DNA of 64,000 nt from an uncultured Lacinutrix sp. (GTDB lineage: Bacteria; Bacteroidota; Bacteroidia; Flavobacteriales; Flavobacteriaceae): NCBI RefSeq assembly GCF_947500605.1, contig NZ_CANMSJ010000010.1:1-64000 (forward strand), given 5' to 3'. Below are positions 36,733 to 47,728 of this stretch, piece by piece. Both the position numbers and the translations under genes were made by a program. Position 1 is the first letter of the stretch. Each line of letters opens with the position of its first letter. Below the pieces are notes generated by a model. That model made no database searches and was not told the DNA's origin. It saw only the letters and a list, made by a program, of their open reading frames with translations.

Positions 36733-37431
36733 ATGACTTACAATAAAATTATTGAACGTCTCTACAGCCTAAAAGATACTGATAAAGTAATCTTTAAAGA
36801 GCAAAAATTTGGAGTGATTTCAATTAATTCTTTAGGTATTTATCATAAAGATTTAAAGATTATCGCCAAAGATATTGGAAAAAACAACGAGCTTGCATTA
36901 CAACTTTTTGATAGCGGAATCTACGAAGCACGACTATTATGTAGTAAAATGTATAACCCAAAAGATATTACAGTACCGTTAATGGAAAAATGGGTTAAAA
37001 CATTCGAAAACTGGGAGATTTGCGACAGCTTCTGTATGGGCCTTTTCTCTAAAAGCGAATTTGCTATTCCTAAAATAATAGAGTGGACTGAAAGAGTTCC
37101 TGAATTTGAAAAAAGAGCAGGATTTACAATCTTAGCTTCTTATTGCATGGCTAATAAAACAGGTGAAAACGAATTATTTGAACCCTTTTTTCAAATAATA
37201 AAACGTGAAGCAAACGATGAAAGACAGTATGTTAAAAAAGCTGTAAACTGGGCATTACGAAACATTGGAAAACGCAATATAGACTTGAATAAAAGAGCTA
37301 TAAATACTGCTCAAGAAATACTAATGTTTAATAGTAAATCGGCACAATGGATTGCAAAAAATGCATTGTCAGAATTAAAAAAAGAAAACATTAGAATGTC
37401 TGACTATCCTAGAAGCATATATCGTAAATAA
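36733..37431 (+). CDS. DNA alkylation repair family protein (AlkD-like, HEAT-like)
   Basis: The 232-residue, all-helical protein matches the AlkC/AlkD superfamily by WEICDSFCMGLF, the EFEKRAGFTILASY segment and DERQYVKKAVNWALRNIGKR. AlkD-type proteins are HEAT-repeat DNA glycosylases for alkylated bases. Whether it keeps glycosylase activity cannot be judged here. It has no signal peptide. The gene is followed 3 bases after its stop by a hairpin shared with the convergent gene. Confidence 0.85.
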   Translation: MTYNKIIERLYSLKDTDKVIFKEQKFGVISINSLGIYHKDLKIIAKDIGKNNELALQLFDSGIYEARLLCSKMYNPKDITVPLMEKWVKTFENWEICDSFCMGLFSKSEFAIPKIIEWTERVPEFEKRAGFTILASYCMANKTGENELFEPFFQIIKREANDERQYVKKAVNWALRNIGKRNIDLNKRAINTAQEILMFNSKSAQWIAKNALSELKKENIRMSDYPRSIYRK

Positions 37432-37434
37432 AAA

Positions 37435-37468
37435 AATACGTGAAGTTAAATTACTAACAACACGTATT
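37435..37468. terminator. Bidirectional terminator between AlkD-like and DDAH-like genes
   Basis: AATACGTG and CACGTATT form an eight-base stem with A/T runs on both sides, between convergent genes that end at 37431 and 37506. Confidence 0.75.
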
Positions 37469-37505
37469 CTTTATATTCTACTTATTATTATTCTGTAAAA
37501 CTTAT

Positions 37506-38420
37506 TTAATCTCTAATTAATGGCATAGTGCTACATCTAAGTAGTCCTTCTTGTTTAGAGATTTCGGCATAAGGGACTTCTTCAACCGTAAAACCATTAT
37601 CACGTAACCAAGTATTTAATCTTGTAAAGTTTTTCTCAGAGACAATAACATCTTCAGAAATTGAAAAAATATTACTATTCATGTTATACATTTCTTCTTT
37701 AGAAATAATAAAACAATTTTCTTTTCCGAAGTAATTTAACAACCACTCATACTCTTCCTCTTCAAGAAAACCTTCTTTGTGTAAAATGGCTTTGTTGGTC
37801 CCAATTGGTTGAAAACAGCAATCTAAATGTAATGCATTGTCTCTTGGGTTGGTTTGTGATTTTCTTAAGTTAAAAGACTTAACTTTTTTATGTGGAAATG
37901 TTTTTTCTAAAAATTCAACACCTTGTCGATTGGTTCTTGCAACAATATAATCGGCATAATCTGCTTCTCTATAGGTACCTACAAAAATATAATCGTTCCA
38001 TAGCATAACATCGCCACCTTCTATATGTACTTCTTCTTCTGGCCTAATAACCTTGGCAGGATTTACTTGGTCTATTACATATTGAATAGCATCCAGTTCA
38101 TTCTCACGCTCTGGTAATATATTTGCTTTTACAAAGACATCGTCTATTACAAAAGCGATATCTCTAGCAAAAATTTGATTACAATCTTCAATTAATTCAG
38201 GTCTATAAACCTTAATGTCGTACTTTTTAAAAATAGCAGCAACTGCTTCCATTTCTTTAACCATATCTGCTTCCACAGGATAAGTTCCTGCTTTAATATG
38301 AAGAGCAGATTTTGGATCGTAAGCTTCATCTAAACTTGGTGTTGGACCATTACTTACAGCTGTACCTAAAACAACAGCTCTAAGCCGTGATGTTTCGTTT
38401 TTAACATTGAGTTTTAACAT
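37506..38420 (-). CDS. Amidinotransferase/DDAH-like guanidino-group hydrolase
   Basis: The 304-residue protein belongs to the pentein superfamily (arginine deiminase, DDAH and amidinotransferase). Motifs include NQIFARDIAFV, EVHIEGGDVMLW, DNALHLDCCFQ (catalytic histidine) and the C-terminal catalytic cysteine C296 in LLRCSTMP. It would act on a guanidino compound such as arginine or dimethylarginine; the substrate cannot be told from sequence. It is the last gene after gltA, separated by a terminator. Confidence 0.85.
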   Translation of the reverse strand: MLKLNVKNETSRLRAVVLGTAVSNGPTPSLDEAYDPKSALHIKAGTYPVEADMVKEMEAVAAIFKKYDIKVYRPELIEDCNQIFARDIAFVIDDVFVKANILPERENELDAIQYVIDQVNPAKVIRPEEEVHIEGGDVMLWNDYIFVGTYREADYADYIVARTNRQGVEFLEKTFPHKKVKSFNLRKSQTNPRDNALHLDCCFQPIGTNKAILHKEGFLEEEEYEWLLNYFGKENCFIISKEEMYNMNSNIFSISEDVIVSEKNFTRLNTWLRDNGFTVEEVPYAEISKQEGLLRCSTMPLIRD

Positions 38421-38437
38421 GATTCTAATATGTAAAA

Positions 38438-38463
38438 AAGCTCCATAATTTCTTATGAAGCTT
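38438..38463 (-). terminator. Terminator of gltA
   Basis: AAGCTCCATAA and TTATGAAGCTT form a stem with one mismatch and a short loop. On the minus strand it is followed by TTTTTT. It lies about 20 bases past the gltA stop. Confidence 0.8.
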
Positions 38464-38483
38464 AATATGAAATTTATTAAATA

Positions 38484-39770
38484 TTATCTTTTTTCAATAG
38501 TTTTGAAATCTCTAAGGTTTTCACCAATATAAATTTGTCTTGGACGACCAATTGGTTCTTTACGCGCACGCATTTCTTTCCATTGTGCAATCCAACCTGG
38601 TAAACGACCTAAAGCAAACATTACAGTAAACATTTCTACAGGAATTCCCATAGATCTATAAATAATACCTGAATAGAAATCTACGTTTGGATATAATTTA
38701 CGTTTCACAAAATACTCATCGCTTAATGCTTCAGAAGCTAAACCTTTAGCTATATCAAGTACTGGATCTTCAACACCTAAATCTGCTAACACTTCATCTG
38801 CAGCAACTTTAATAATTTTTGCACGAGGATCAAAGTTTTTATAAACTCTATGACCAAAGCCCATTAAACGGAAAGGATCTTCTTTGTCTTTAGCCTTAGC
38901 CATAAACTTTTTTGTATCTCCTCCATCTTCTTTAATAGCTTCTAACATTTCTAATACTGCTTGGTTTGCTCCACCATGTAAAGGTCCCCAAAGTGCAGAA
39001 ATACCAGAAGATATAGATGCAAATAATCCTGTGTGTGCAGAACCTACTATTCTTACTGTAGAAGTAGAACAGTTTTGCTCGTGATCTGCATGTAAGATTA
39101 ATAACTTATCTAATGCGTTTACTAAAATTTCGTTTTGTTTGTAATCTTCATTAGGTTTAGAGAACATCATTTTTAAAATGTTTTCTACATAACCTAAAGA
39201 ACTATCTCCGTAATTTAATGGCAATCCATTTTTCTTACGCATAGTCCAAGCGACTAATACAGGAAATTTACCCATTATTTTACAAACAGTCTTATACATC
39301 TCTTCTTCAGAATCTACATTTACTGAAGATGGATTAAAGGCTGTTAAAGCACTTGTTAAAGAAGACAACACTCCCATTGGGTGAGCCGACTTTGGAAAAG
39401 CGTCTATTATTTTTTTAATATCGTCATCTACTACAGATTGCTCCTTAATATCTGCATTAAATTTATCTAATTGTTCTTGAGTTGGTAACTCTCCAAAAAT
39501 TAACAAGTAAGCTACTTCTAAAAAATCTGCTTTCTCTGCTAATTCTTCAATAGAATAACCTCTATATCTTAAAATCCCTTCTTCTCCATTTAAAAAAGTG
39601 ATTGCACTTTCACAGGCTCCTGTGTTTTTATAACCAGGATCTATAGTTGTTACACCACCTGTTACAGCTCTTAGTGTTTTAATATCTATTGCAACTTCAT
39701 TTTCTGTTCCTACTATTAAAGGAAACTCATGCTTTTTTCCGTCGATTTCTAACGTAGCAGTTTTTGACAT
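38484..39770 (-). CDS. gltA: Citrate synthase
   Basis: GltA condenses oxaloacetate with acetyl-CoA. The 428-residue protein is the hexameric type II form. The catalytic histidines are in the LHADHEQNCST and GFGHRVYKNFDPRA regions, and the aspartate is in NVDFYSGIIYRSMGI. The N-terminal extension before the catalytic core (about 1-50) is normal for this group. It lies between eno and the DDAH-like gene with terminators on both sides, so it is a single-gene unit. Confidence 0.97.
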   Translation of the reverse strand: MSKTATLEIDGKKHEFPLIVGTENEVAIDIKTLRAVTGGVTTIDPGYKNTGACESAITFLNGEEGILRYRGYSIEELAEKADFLEVAYLLIFGELPTQEQLDKFNADIKEQSVVDDDIKKIIDAFPKSAHPMGVLSSLTSALTAFNPSSVNVDSEEEMYKTVCKIMGKFPVLVAWTMRKKNGLPLNYGDSSLGYVENILKMMFSKPNEDYKQNEILVNALDKLLILHADHEQNCSTSTVRIVGSAHTGLFASISSGISALWGPLHGGANQAVLEMLEAIKEDGGDTKKFMAKAKDKEDPFRLMGFGHRVYKNFDPRAKIIKVAADEVLADLGVEDPVLDIAKGLASEALSDEYFVKRKLYPNVDFYSGIIYRSMGIPVEMFTVMFALGRLPGWIAQWKEMRARKEPIGRPRQIYIGENLRDFKTIEKR

Positions 39771-39889
39771 ATTTTTATTGAATTTTTACTTGTTTATGCG
39801 GAATGCTAATTTACAAAATAAGTCGGAATTTTTAAAGCTTATTTACAAGGATTTAACAATTAAGATATTGATAAAAGTTATTGTATAAA

Positions 39890-39923
39890 AAAAGCCTTTT
39901 AGTTATTTACTAAAAGGCTTTAA
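39890..39923 (-). terminator. Terminator of eno
   Basis: AAAGCCTTTTAGT and ACTAAAAGGCTTT form a strong stem with a short loop, A/T-flanked on both sides, 22 bases past the eno stop. Confidence 0.9.
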
Positions 39924-39945
39924 ATTTTAATTAGATAATTAATGT

Positions 39946-41280
<1,335 letters not shown>

Positions 41281-41352
41281 TTAATTTTTTGTTGTATATA
41301 CTATTTATATCAGAATTAAATAAAAATTCCTCTATAACGTTTTAGTAAAATA

Positions 41353-41388
41353 AAATAAGCAACAGAAAATACATTCTATTGCTTATTT
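41353..41388 (-). terminator. Terminator of carA
   Basis: AAATAAGCAA and TTGCTTATTT form a ten-base stem starting a few bases past the carA stop. The minus strand continues into TATTTTACT. Confidence 0.75.
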
Positions 41389-41392
41389 GATA

Positions 41393-42496
41393 TTAGTTTT
41401 TTTGAATATTCTTTATAAATTCATCAAATAAATACGAAGAATCATGTGGTCCTGGACTTGCTTCTGGGTGATATTGAACTGAAAACACATTTTTAGATTT
41501 CATTTTTACACCAGCAACAGTATTGTCGTTTAAATGTACATGAGTAATTTCAACATCGCTATGTGCTTCTGTTTCTTCTCTATTAATAGCAAAACCATGG
41601 TTTTGAGATGTAATTTCACCTTTTCCTGTAATTAGATTTTTTACAGGATGATTTATACCTCTATGTCCATTGTGCATTTTATAAGTTGAAATACCATTTG
41701 CTAATGCTATTACTTGATGCCCTAGGCAAATGCCAAATAATGGTAAATCTCTTTTTATAATTTCTTTAGCTACCTCTTGAGCTTCTATTAATGGTTCTGG
41801 ATCTCCAGGACCATTAGATAAAAAGTAACCATTAGGCTTAAAAGCTTCTAAATCTTCAAACTTAGAATTATAAGGAAAGACTTTTACATAAGCACCTCTC
41901 TTTACTAAATTTCTTAAGATGTTCTTTTTTATACCAATATCTAAAGCAGATATTCTAATAGAAGCGTTTTCATCACCAACAGTATATGCTTCTTTGGTAG
42001 ATACTTTAGATGCCAATTCTAAACCATTCATGTTTGGAGTATCTGCTAGTTGCTTTTTAAGAGCCTCAATATTATCTACGTCTGTAGATATAACAGCATT
42101 CATAGCTCCATTATCACGAATGTAAGCAACTAGAGCTCTGGTGTCTACATCTGAAATTGCTAAAAGATTATTTGTGTTTAAAAAATCTTCTAAAGAACCA
42201 TCGGCAGCATCGCGAGAAAAATCATAGCTGAAATTCTTACAAATTAAGCCAGCAATTTTTACAGAATCTGATTCTACCTCTTCATTATTTACACCATAGT
42301 TACCAATATGTGCATTGGTAGTAACCATTAATTGTCCATAATAAGATGGGTCTGTGAATATTTCTTGATAACCTGTCATTCCAGTGTTAAAGCATACTTC
42401 ACCAAATGCACTACCCTCTTTACCTACAGCTTTACCATGAAAAATGGTTCCATCTGCTAATAAGATTAATGCCTTTTTTAATTTTTGATATTTCAT
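41393..42496 (-). CDS. carA: Carbamoyl-phosphate synthase small subunit
   Basis: CarA is the glutaminase subunit that feeds ammonia to CarB for carbamoyl phosphate (pyrimidines and arginine). The 367-residue protein has the N-terminal CPSase-small domain (LADGTIFHGKAVG, then FNTGMTGYQEIFTDPSY). A class I glutaminase domain follows with FGICLGHQV (catalytic cysteine near 257), HNGHRGINHPV and FSVQYHPEASPGP. No carB is in the window, so the two subunits are encoded apart. It follows rplQ after a terminator. Confidence 0.97.
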   Translation of the reverse strand: MKYQKLKKALILLADGTIFHGKAVGKEGSAFGEVCFNTGMTGYQEIFTDPSYYGQLMVTTNAHIGNYGVNNEEVESDSVKIAGLICKNFSYDFSRDAADGSLEDFLNTNNLLAISDVDTRALVAYIRDNGAMNAVISTDVDNIEALKKQLADTPNMNGLELASKVSTKEAYTVGDENASIRISALDIGIKKNILRNLVKRGAYVKVFPYNSKFEDLEAFKPNGYFLSNGPGDPEPLIEAQEVAKEIIKRDLPLFGICLGHQVIALANGISTYKMHNGHRGINHPVKNLITGKGEITSQNHGFAINREETEAHSDVEITHVHLNDNTVAGVKMKSKNVFSVQYHPEASPGPHDSSYLFDEFIKNIQKN

Positions 42497-42536
42497 TTGT
42501 ATAGTAGTTGTGTCAAAAAGTTTAGCAAAATTGCAT

Positions 42537-42575
42537 AAAAAAAAGGATAAACTAAAATAGTTTATCCTTTTTATA
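42537..42575 (-). terminator. Terminator after rplQ
   Basis: AAAAAGGATAAACTA and TAGTTTATCCTTTTT form a perfect 15-base stem with a three-base loop, 20 bases past the rplQ stop. It ends the ribosomal-protein cluster. Confidence 0.92.
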
Positions 42576-42593
42576 TTAAATGCTTATTAACAT

Positions 42594-43064
42594 TTATTCT
42601 TCTTCTTCATTAGTTGCTTTAGTCTCAACTGGAGCAGCTGTTGCTTTTCCACCACGACGGCTTCTACGAGTAGTTTTCTTAGCTTTCATATCAGCATTAT
42701 AGATTTCATTGTAATCTACAAGCTCAATCATTGCCATGTCAGCGTTATCACCTAAACGATTACCTAACTTGATAATTCTAGTGTATCCACCTGGACGATC
42801 TCCAATTTTAGCTGCTACATCTCTAAATAATTCTGTAACTGCTTCTTTTTGACGCAATTTAGAAAACACTAAACGACGGTTGTGTGTCGTATCGTTTTTA
42901 GATTTAGTTATCATTGGTTCAACAAAACCTTTTAAAGCTTTTGCTTTTGCAACAGTTGTGTTAATACGTTTGTGCTCTATTAAAGAACAAGCCATATTAG
43001 CTAACATTGCTTTTCTGTGAGCCGTTTGACGACCTAAATGGTTTACTTTTTTTCCGTGTCTCAT
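42594..43064 (-). CDS. rplQ: 50S ribosomal protein L17
   Basis: L17 sits near the exit tunnel of the large subunit. The core is standard ([20 protein letters not shown], then [19 protein letters not shown]). At 156 residues it is longer than the ~120-residue core because of a tail rich in K/R/G/A that ends in acidic NEEEE. It is the last gene of the cluster and follows rpoA after a 122-base gap that contains a hairpin. Confidence 0.97.
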   Translation of the reverse strand: MRHGKKVNHLGRQTAHRKAMLANMACSLIEHKRINTTVAKAKALKGFVEPMITKSKNDTTHNRRLVFSKLRQKEAVTELFRDVAAKIGDRPGGYTRIIKLGNRLGDNADMAMIELVDYNEIYNADMKAKKTTRRSRRGGKATAAPVETKATNEEEE

Positions 43065-43145
43065 GACATTTGTTTTATCATCTTGCTACTAAACTCAATT
43101 ATCGAGGAGCAAAATATGATTAATTATTTATTGTGTTGATTAAAT

Positions 43146-43183
43146 TTTAGAGTGTATATATTATATAATAAACACACTCTAAA
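43146..43183 (-). other. Hairpin between rpoA and rplQ
   Basis: TTTAGAGTGT and ACACTCTAAA form a ten-base stem with an 18-base AT-only loop, ending 3 bases from the rpoA stop. There is no T run after it on the minus strand, so it is more likely an RNA processing or stability element than a terminator. Confidence 0.6.
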
Positions 43184-43186
43184 TAC

Positions 43187-44179
43187 CTAATCTTTATCTA
43201 ATTTGTATTTTGATAAGTCCATTCCGAAATTTAAACCTTTTACATTTACAAGCTCTTCAAGCTCTGTTAAAGATTTTTTACCGAAGTTACGGAACTTCAT
43301 TAAATCATTTTTGTTAAAAGATACTAAGTCTCCTAATGTATCTACTTCTGCAGCCTTTAAACAGTTAAGTGCACGTACAGATAAATCCATATCCACTAAC
43401 TTAGTTTTAAGTAACTGTCTCATGTGAAGAGATTCTTCATCATAAGTTTCAGTTTGTGCTATTTCATCAGCTTCTAATGTAATACGCTCATCAGAGAATA
43501 ACATGAAGTGGTGAATTAACGTTTTTGCTGCTTCAGTTAAAGCGTCTTGAGGCGTTATAGATCCATCAGATTGGATTTCGAAAACTAATTTTTCGTAATC
43601 TGTCTTTTGCTCTACACGGTAATTCTCAATGCTATACTTAACATTTTTTATTGGTGTATAAATTGAATCTATAAAGATTGTTCCAATTGGTGCTGAAGCT
43701 TTTTTATTTTCTTCTGCAGGAACATAACCTCTTCCTTTTTCAATTGTAATTTCCATTGTTACATTTACTTTAGGATCTAAATTACAGATTACTAAATCTG
43801 AATTTAAAACTTGAAATCCTGAAATGAATTTTTGAAAATCACCTGCTGTAATTTTATCTTGCCCTGAAATAGAAATAGAAACAGACTCGTTATCTACATC
43901 TTCTATTTGACGCTTAAAACGCATTTGCTTTAAGTTCAAAATAATTTCAGTTACATCTTCTACTACACCAGCAATTGCTGAAAATTCGTGATCAACGCCT
44001 TCTATTCTAATAGATGTAATTGCAAATCCTTCTAAAGAAGATAATAAAACTCTTCTTAGAGCATTTCCTACTGTTAGTCCGTAACCTGGTTCTAGTGGTC
44101 TGAATTCGAATTTACCTTCGAAATCAGTAGAATCAATCATGATTACTTTATCGGGCTTTTGAAAATTAAATACTGCCAT
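43187..44179 (-). CDS. rpoA: RNA polymerase subunit alpha
   Basis: Alpha nucleates polymerase assembly and binds activators and UP elements. The 330-residue protein has the N-terminal assembly domain ([22 protein letters not shown]) and the C-terminal helix-hairpin-helix domain (about 255-320: [19 protein letters not shown] and [14 protein letters not shown]). It follows rpsD in the usual alpha-operon order. The rpsD-rpoA-rplQ group seems to have its own promoter upstream of rpsD. Confidence 0.98.
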   Translation of the reverse strand: MAVFNFQKPDKVIMIDSTDFEGKFEFRPLEPGYGLTVGNALRRVLLSSLEGFAITSIRIEGVDHEFSAIAGVVEDVTEIILNLKQMRFKRQIEDVDNESVSISISGQDKITAGDFQKFISGFQVLNSDLVICNLDPKVNVTMEITIEKGRGYVPAEENKKASAPIGTIFIDSIYTPIKNVKYSIENYRVEQKTDYEKLVFEIQSDGSITPQDALTEAAKTLIHHFMLFSDERITLEADEIAQTETYDEESLHMRQLLKTKLVDMDLSVRALNCLKAAEVDTLGDLVSFNKNDLMKFRNFGKKSLTELEELVNVKGLNFGMDLSKYKLDKD

Positions 44180-44273
44180 TTTTTTCTTCGTTTTAATTGT
44201 TATTTAGTTGCGCGATTTAAAAGTTTGAAGATCACTTAAAAATCCTTTGGCTAAATACCAATATGATTATTTA

Positions 44274-44879
44274 TTATTTAGAGTATAATTCTACGATGAA
44301 TTGCTCATTAATATTTTCTGGAATCTGGATTCTAGCAGGAACAGAAACGTAAGTTCCTTCCTTTGTAGCGCTATTCCATGTAATCCATTCGAAAACATTA
44401 CTTGAGTTTGATAATGATCTTTCAATAGTTTCAAGAGATTTAGACTTTTCTCTTACAGCTACAACATCACCAGCTTTTAATTGGTAAGAAGGCACATTTA
44501 CCAACTCTCCATTTACTGTAATATGTCTGTGAGAAACTAATTGTCTACCTGCACTTCTTGTAGGAGCAATACCCATTCTAAACACTACGTTATCTAATCT
44601 AGACTCACATAATTGTAATAAAACTTCACCTGTAATTCCAGGAGATGCAGTTGCTTTCTTGAACATATTTCTGAATTGCTTTTCTAATACACCATAAGTA
44701 TATTTAGCTTTTTGCTTTTCCATTAATTGGATTGCATATTCAGATTTTTTACCACGACGACGTGCGTTTCCATGTTGTCCTGGTGGGTAATTTCTTTTTT
44801 CGAAGGCTTTGTCATCTCCGAATATAGCTTCACCAAATTTACGAGCTATTTTAGTTTTAGGACCAGTATATCTTGCCAT
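44274..44879 (-). CDS. rpsD: 30S ribosomal protein S4
   Basis: S4 is a primary 16S rRNA binding protein and, in many bacteria, the regulator of its operon. The 201-residue protein has the N-terminal [19 protein letters not shown] and the [18 protein letters not shown] region without a zinc-cysteine cluster. An S4 domain follows (about 90-155: [29 protein letters not shown]). It is preceded by a 199-base gap with a terminator-like hairpin and a promoter, so it probably begins a new transcript. Confidence 0.98.
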   Translation of the reverse strand: MARYTGPKTKIARKFGEAIFGDDKAFEKRNYPPGQHGNARRRGKKSEYAIQLMEKQKAKYTYGVLEKQFRNMFKKATASPGITGEVLLQLCESRLDNVVFRMGIAPTRSAGRQLVSHRHITVNGELVNVPSYQLKAGDVVAVREKSKSLETIERSLSNSSNVFEWITWNSATKEGTYVSVPARIQIPENINEQFIVELYSK

Positions 44880-44985
44880 TTTAAATTGTTTTTTTGAGAG
44901 TGCTTGGTGAATTAAGGTCTTAATCTTATCCTTCGACTAGCGTTGATCTCTCGTTGATACTTGTTAATAATATTTTTTCAGTTCG

Positions 44986-45013
44986 CAAATTTACACAAAA
45001 AAATTAACATCAA
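44986..45013 (-). promoter_or_regulatory. Promoter of rpsD-rpoA-rplQ
   Basis: On the minus strand TTG (45013-45011), 17 bases, then TAAATTTG (44993-44986). The -33 element lies inside the stem of the upstream hairpin. The box is 107 bases before the rpsD start. Confidence 0.65.
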
Positions 45014-45038
45014 CTATGTAAATAGTTGATATTAATTT
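45001..45038 (-). terminator. Terminator-like hairpin between rpsK and rpsD
   Basis: ATTAATATCAACTAT and ATAGTTGATGTTAAT (minus strand) pair along their length with one G-U, over a four-base loop. A T run (TTTTTTT) follows directly. It lies about 40 bases past the rpsK stop. Confidence 0.75.
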
Positions 45039-45078
45039 ATCTGATTTGCTTACTAGTATTACGTTTAAAAAAACGTAA

Positions 45079-45471
45079 TTATACTCTTCTACGTTTTGGA
45101 GGACGACATCCATTATGTGGTAATGGTGTAACATCAATAATTTCTGTTACTTCAATACCTGCATTATGAATAGAACGGATAGCAGATTCTCTACCATTTC
45201 CTGGACCTTTTACGTAAACTTTTACTTTCTTTAGACCAGCTTCTTTAGCTACAGCCGATGCATCTTCTGCACATAGTTGAGCTGCGTAAGGTGTGTTCTT
45301 TTTAGAACCTCTAAATCCCATTTTACCAGCAGATGACCATGAAATAACATCACCTTTCTTGTTTGTTAATGAGATAATAATGTTGTTAAAAGAAGCAGTA
45401 ATGTGAGCTTCTCCAACAGATTCAACTATAACTTTACGTTTTTTAGTTGCTTTTGCATTTGTCTTTGCCAT
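45079..45471 (-). CDS. rpsK: 30S ribosomal protein S11
   Basis: S11 lies on the platform of the small subunit at the mRNA exit. The 130-residue protein is complete, with [34 protein letters not shown] and the family C-terminus [15 protein letters not shown]. It follows rpsM after 109 bases with no evident regulatory signal. The gap downstream to rpsD holds a terminator-like hairpin and a promoter. Confidence 0.98.
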   Translation of the reverse strand: MAKTNAKATKKRKVIVESVGEAHITASFNNIIISLTNKKGDVISWSSAGKMGFRGSKKNTPYAAQLCAEDASAVAKEAGLKKVKVYVKGPGNGRESAIRSIHNAGIEVTEIIDVTPLPHNGCRPPKRRRV

Positions 45472-45580
45472 ATTTCTATAGTTCTAAGTAGTTAGTTGAT
45501 AGTCGCTAGAATCCTAAACCTAAATAATTTCAAACAGATTCTTTCCAACGTCTAAACACTAAAGACCAAATTTCTAATTA

Positions 45581-45955
45581 TTATTTAGTTGCTTTTTTCT
45601 TATTAGCAACAGTTTTTCTTCTACCCTTTCTGGTTCTAGAGTTGTTTTTAGTACGTTGACCTCTTAAAGGTAAACCAGCTCTATGACGTATACCTCTGTA
45701 ACATCCAATATCCATTAATCGCTTAATGTTTAATTGTGTTTCAGAACGTAATTCGCCTTCAATTGTAAATGTTCCAACGGCATCACGAATGGCTGCTATT
45801 TGATCATCGTCCCAATCTTGAACTTTAATACTTTCGTCTACTTTAGCTGTTGCTAAAATTTCTTGTGATCTGCTTCTACCTACTCCGTAGATATAAGTTA
45901 ATGAGATCACTCCTCTTTTGTTTTTTGGTATATCTACACCTGCAATTCTAGCCAT
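45581..45955 (-). CDS. rpsM: 30S ribosomal protein S13
   Basis: S13 forms intersubunit bridges with the large subunit and touches P-site tRNA. The 124-residue protein is complete. It starts [19 protein letters not shown], has the [11 protein letters not shown] helix-turn region, and ends in the basic tail [15 protein letters not shown] plus a K/R-rich stretch. It lies 2 bases after rpmJ. Confidence 0.98.
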   Translation of the reverse strand: MARIAGVDIPKNKRGVISLTYIYGVGRSRSQEILATAKVDESIKVQDWDDDQIAAIRDAVGTFTIEGELRSETQLNIKRLMDIGCYRGIRHRAGLPLRGQRTKNNSRTRKGRRKTVANKKKATK

Positions 45956-45957
45956 AA

Positions 45958-46074
45958 TTATCCTTGTCTTTGTTTGAATCTAGGATTCTTTTTGTTAATG
46001 ACATAAAGTCTACCTTTTCTACGTACGATTTTACAATCTACGCTTCTCTTTTTAACTGATGCTCTTACTTTCAT
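45958..46074 (-). CDS. rpmJ: 50S ribosomal protein L36
   Basis: L36 is a 38-residue protein found by reading the gap between infA and rpsM. It begins [20 protein letters not shown] and ends in the family motif [10 protein letters not shown]. Only one cysteine remains in place of the zinc-binding CxxC set, so it is the zinc-independent (C-minus) form. It lies 5 bases after infA and 2 bases before rpsM. Confidence 0.97.
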   Translation of the reverse strand: MKVRASVKKRSVDCKIVRRKGRLYVINKKNPRFKQRQG

Positions 46075-46079
46075 CGTAA

Positions 46080-46295
46080 TTAGTATCTATAAGTTATGCG
46101 AGCCTTAGTTAAGTCATAAGGGCTCATTTCTAATTTCACTTTATCACCTGGTAACAACTTAATATAATGCATACGCATTTTACCAGATATATGTGCTGTC
46201 ACAATGTGACCGTTTTCTAATTCTACACGGAACATAGCATTTGATAATGCTTCTATAATTGTTCCGTCTTGTTCTATTGCTGCTTGTTTTGCCAT
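46080..46295 (-). CDS. infA: Translation initiation factor IF-1
   Basis: IF-1 blocks the A site during initiation. The 71-residue protein is one S1/OB fold with [54 protein letters not shown]. It lies directly after secY. The adk and map genes that sit between secY and infA in many other bacteria are absent here. Confidence 0.98.
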   Translation of the reverse strand: MAKQAAIEQDGTIIEALSNAMFRVELENGHIVTAHISGKMRMHYIKLLPGDKVKLEMSPYDLTKARITYRY

Positions 46296-46357
46296 ATATA
46301 TTTTTTTTAGTAATCTATTTGCAAATACCTTGCCTAGATTTCTAAACCTTATTTACA

Positions 46358-47713
46358 TTAAGCTACTGCTTTTCTGTTTTTACCAGTTTTCATTAAGCCG
46401 TCATAGTGTCTATTTAACAAATAAGAATTTACTTGTTGCATAGTATCAATTGCTACTCCAACCATAATTAATAATGATGTTCCACCAAAAAATAATGCCC
46501 AACCAGATTGCACTCCCATTAATTTGAAAACAAAAGCTGGGAATATAGCTATTAAAGCTAAAAATATTGAACCTGGTAAAGTTATTTGAGACATAATCTT
46601 GTCTAAATATTCTGATGTTTCAGATCCTGGACGTATACCTGGTATAAAACCACCGCTACGTTTTAAATCGTCTGCCATCTTATTTGTTGGTACAGTAATC
46701 GCAGTATAAAAATATGTGAATATTATAATTAATAAAGCAAATACAACATTATACCATAATCCAAACATATCAGAGAAATTTGCAACCATCCATTGACCGG
46801 TTGTAGTTTCTTTTAATAAAGATGAACCACCAATTAATCCTGGTACAAACATAATAGCTTGTGCAAAAATAATTGGCATTACTCCAGAAGCGTTAAGCTT
46901 TAATGGAATAAATTGTCTAGCTCCTCCAAATACATTTTTCTCATATCCACCTGTAGCAGATCTTCTAGCATATTGAACAGCAATTTTTCTAACAGCCATT
47001 ACTAATAATATAGATCCTGCTATGATAGCAAACCAAATTAATATTTCAAAAAGAATCATCATTGCACCATTACCTGAAGTAAATCTAGCACTCATGTTCT
47101 GTAAGAAAGATTTTGGTAATGTAGCAATAATTCCTACCATAATTAATAAAGAGATTCCATTACCGATACCTTTATCTGTAATTTTTTCTCCTAACCACAT
47201 TGCAAAAATACAACCTGTTACTAATATTACTATAGATGAAAAGTAGAATACGCCACCTTGACCTAACAAGAATGCAGAATCAGGAATACCAAACATTGGG
47301 CCTAAACTTGCTAGATAACCTGGTGCTTGTACTAAACAAATACCTATGGTCAACCATCTTGTAATCTGAGTTATTTTCTTCTGTCCACTAGCTCCTTCTT
47401 TTTGTAATTTCTGTAAATAAGGAATTGCTATTCCCATTAACTGAACTACAATAGAAGCAGATATGTAAGGCATAATACCTAAAGCAAAAACTGATGCGTT
47501 TGCAAAAGCTCCTCCTGTAAAGGCATTTAATAAACCAAATATACCTCCACCATCAGCTTTACCTTGCAGGCTAGCTAATTGTGAAGCATCTATTCCTGGT
47601 AAAACAACTTGTGCACCAAAACGATAAACTAATAATAAACCTAAAGTAAATATGATTCGGTTTCTTAGTTCTTCGATTTTCCAAACATTCTTTATCGTTT
47701 CTATAAATTTCAT
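46358..47713 (-). CDS. secY: Protein translocase subunit SecY
   Basis: SecY is the channel of the SecYEG translocon. The 451-residue protein has the ten expected membrane helices. Family features include VYRFGAQVVLPGID, GIMPYISASIVVQL, the GIGNGISLLI plug-side segment, and RSGGFIPGIRPGSETSEYL in the C5 cytosolic loop. It is in the usual place after rplO. secDF, ffh, lgt and yidD elsewhere in the window serve the same export route. Confidence 0.98.
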   Translation of the reverse strand: MKFIETIKNVWKIEELRNRIIFTLGLLLVYRFGAQVVLPGIDASQLASLQGKADGGGIFGLLNAFTGGAFANASVFALGIMPYISASIVVQLMGIAIPYLQKLQKEGASGQKKITQITRWLTIGICLVQAPGYLASLGPMFGIPDSAFLLGQGGVFYFSSIVILVTGCIFAMWLGEKITDKGIGNGISLLIMVGIIATLPKSFLQNMSARFTSGNGAMMILFEILIWFAIIAGSILLVMAVRKIAVQYARRSATGGYEKNVFGGARQFIPLKLNASGVMPIIFAQAIMFVPGLIGGSSLLKETTTGQWMVANFSDMFGLWYNVVFALLIIIFTYFYTAITVPTNKMADDLKRSGGFIPGIRPGSETSEYLDKIMSQITLPGSIFLALIAIFPAFVFKLMGVQSGWALFFGGTSLLIMVGVAIDTMQQVNSYLLNRHYDGLMKTGKNRKAVA

Positions 47714-47728
47714 ATTCTTTAGTAGGTC

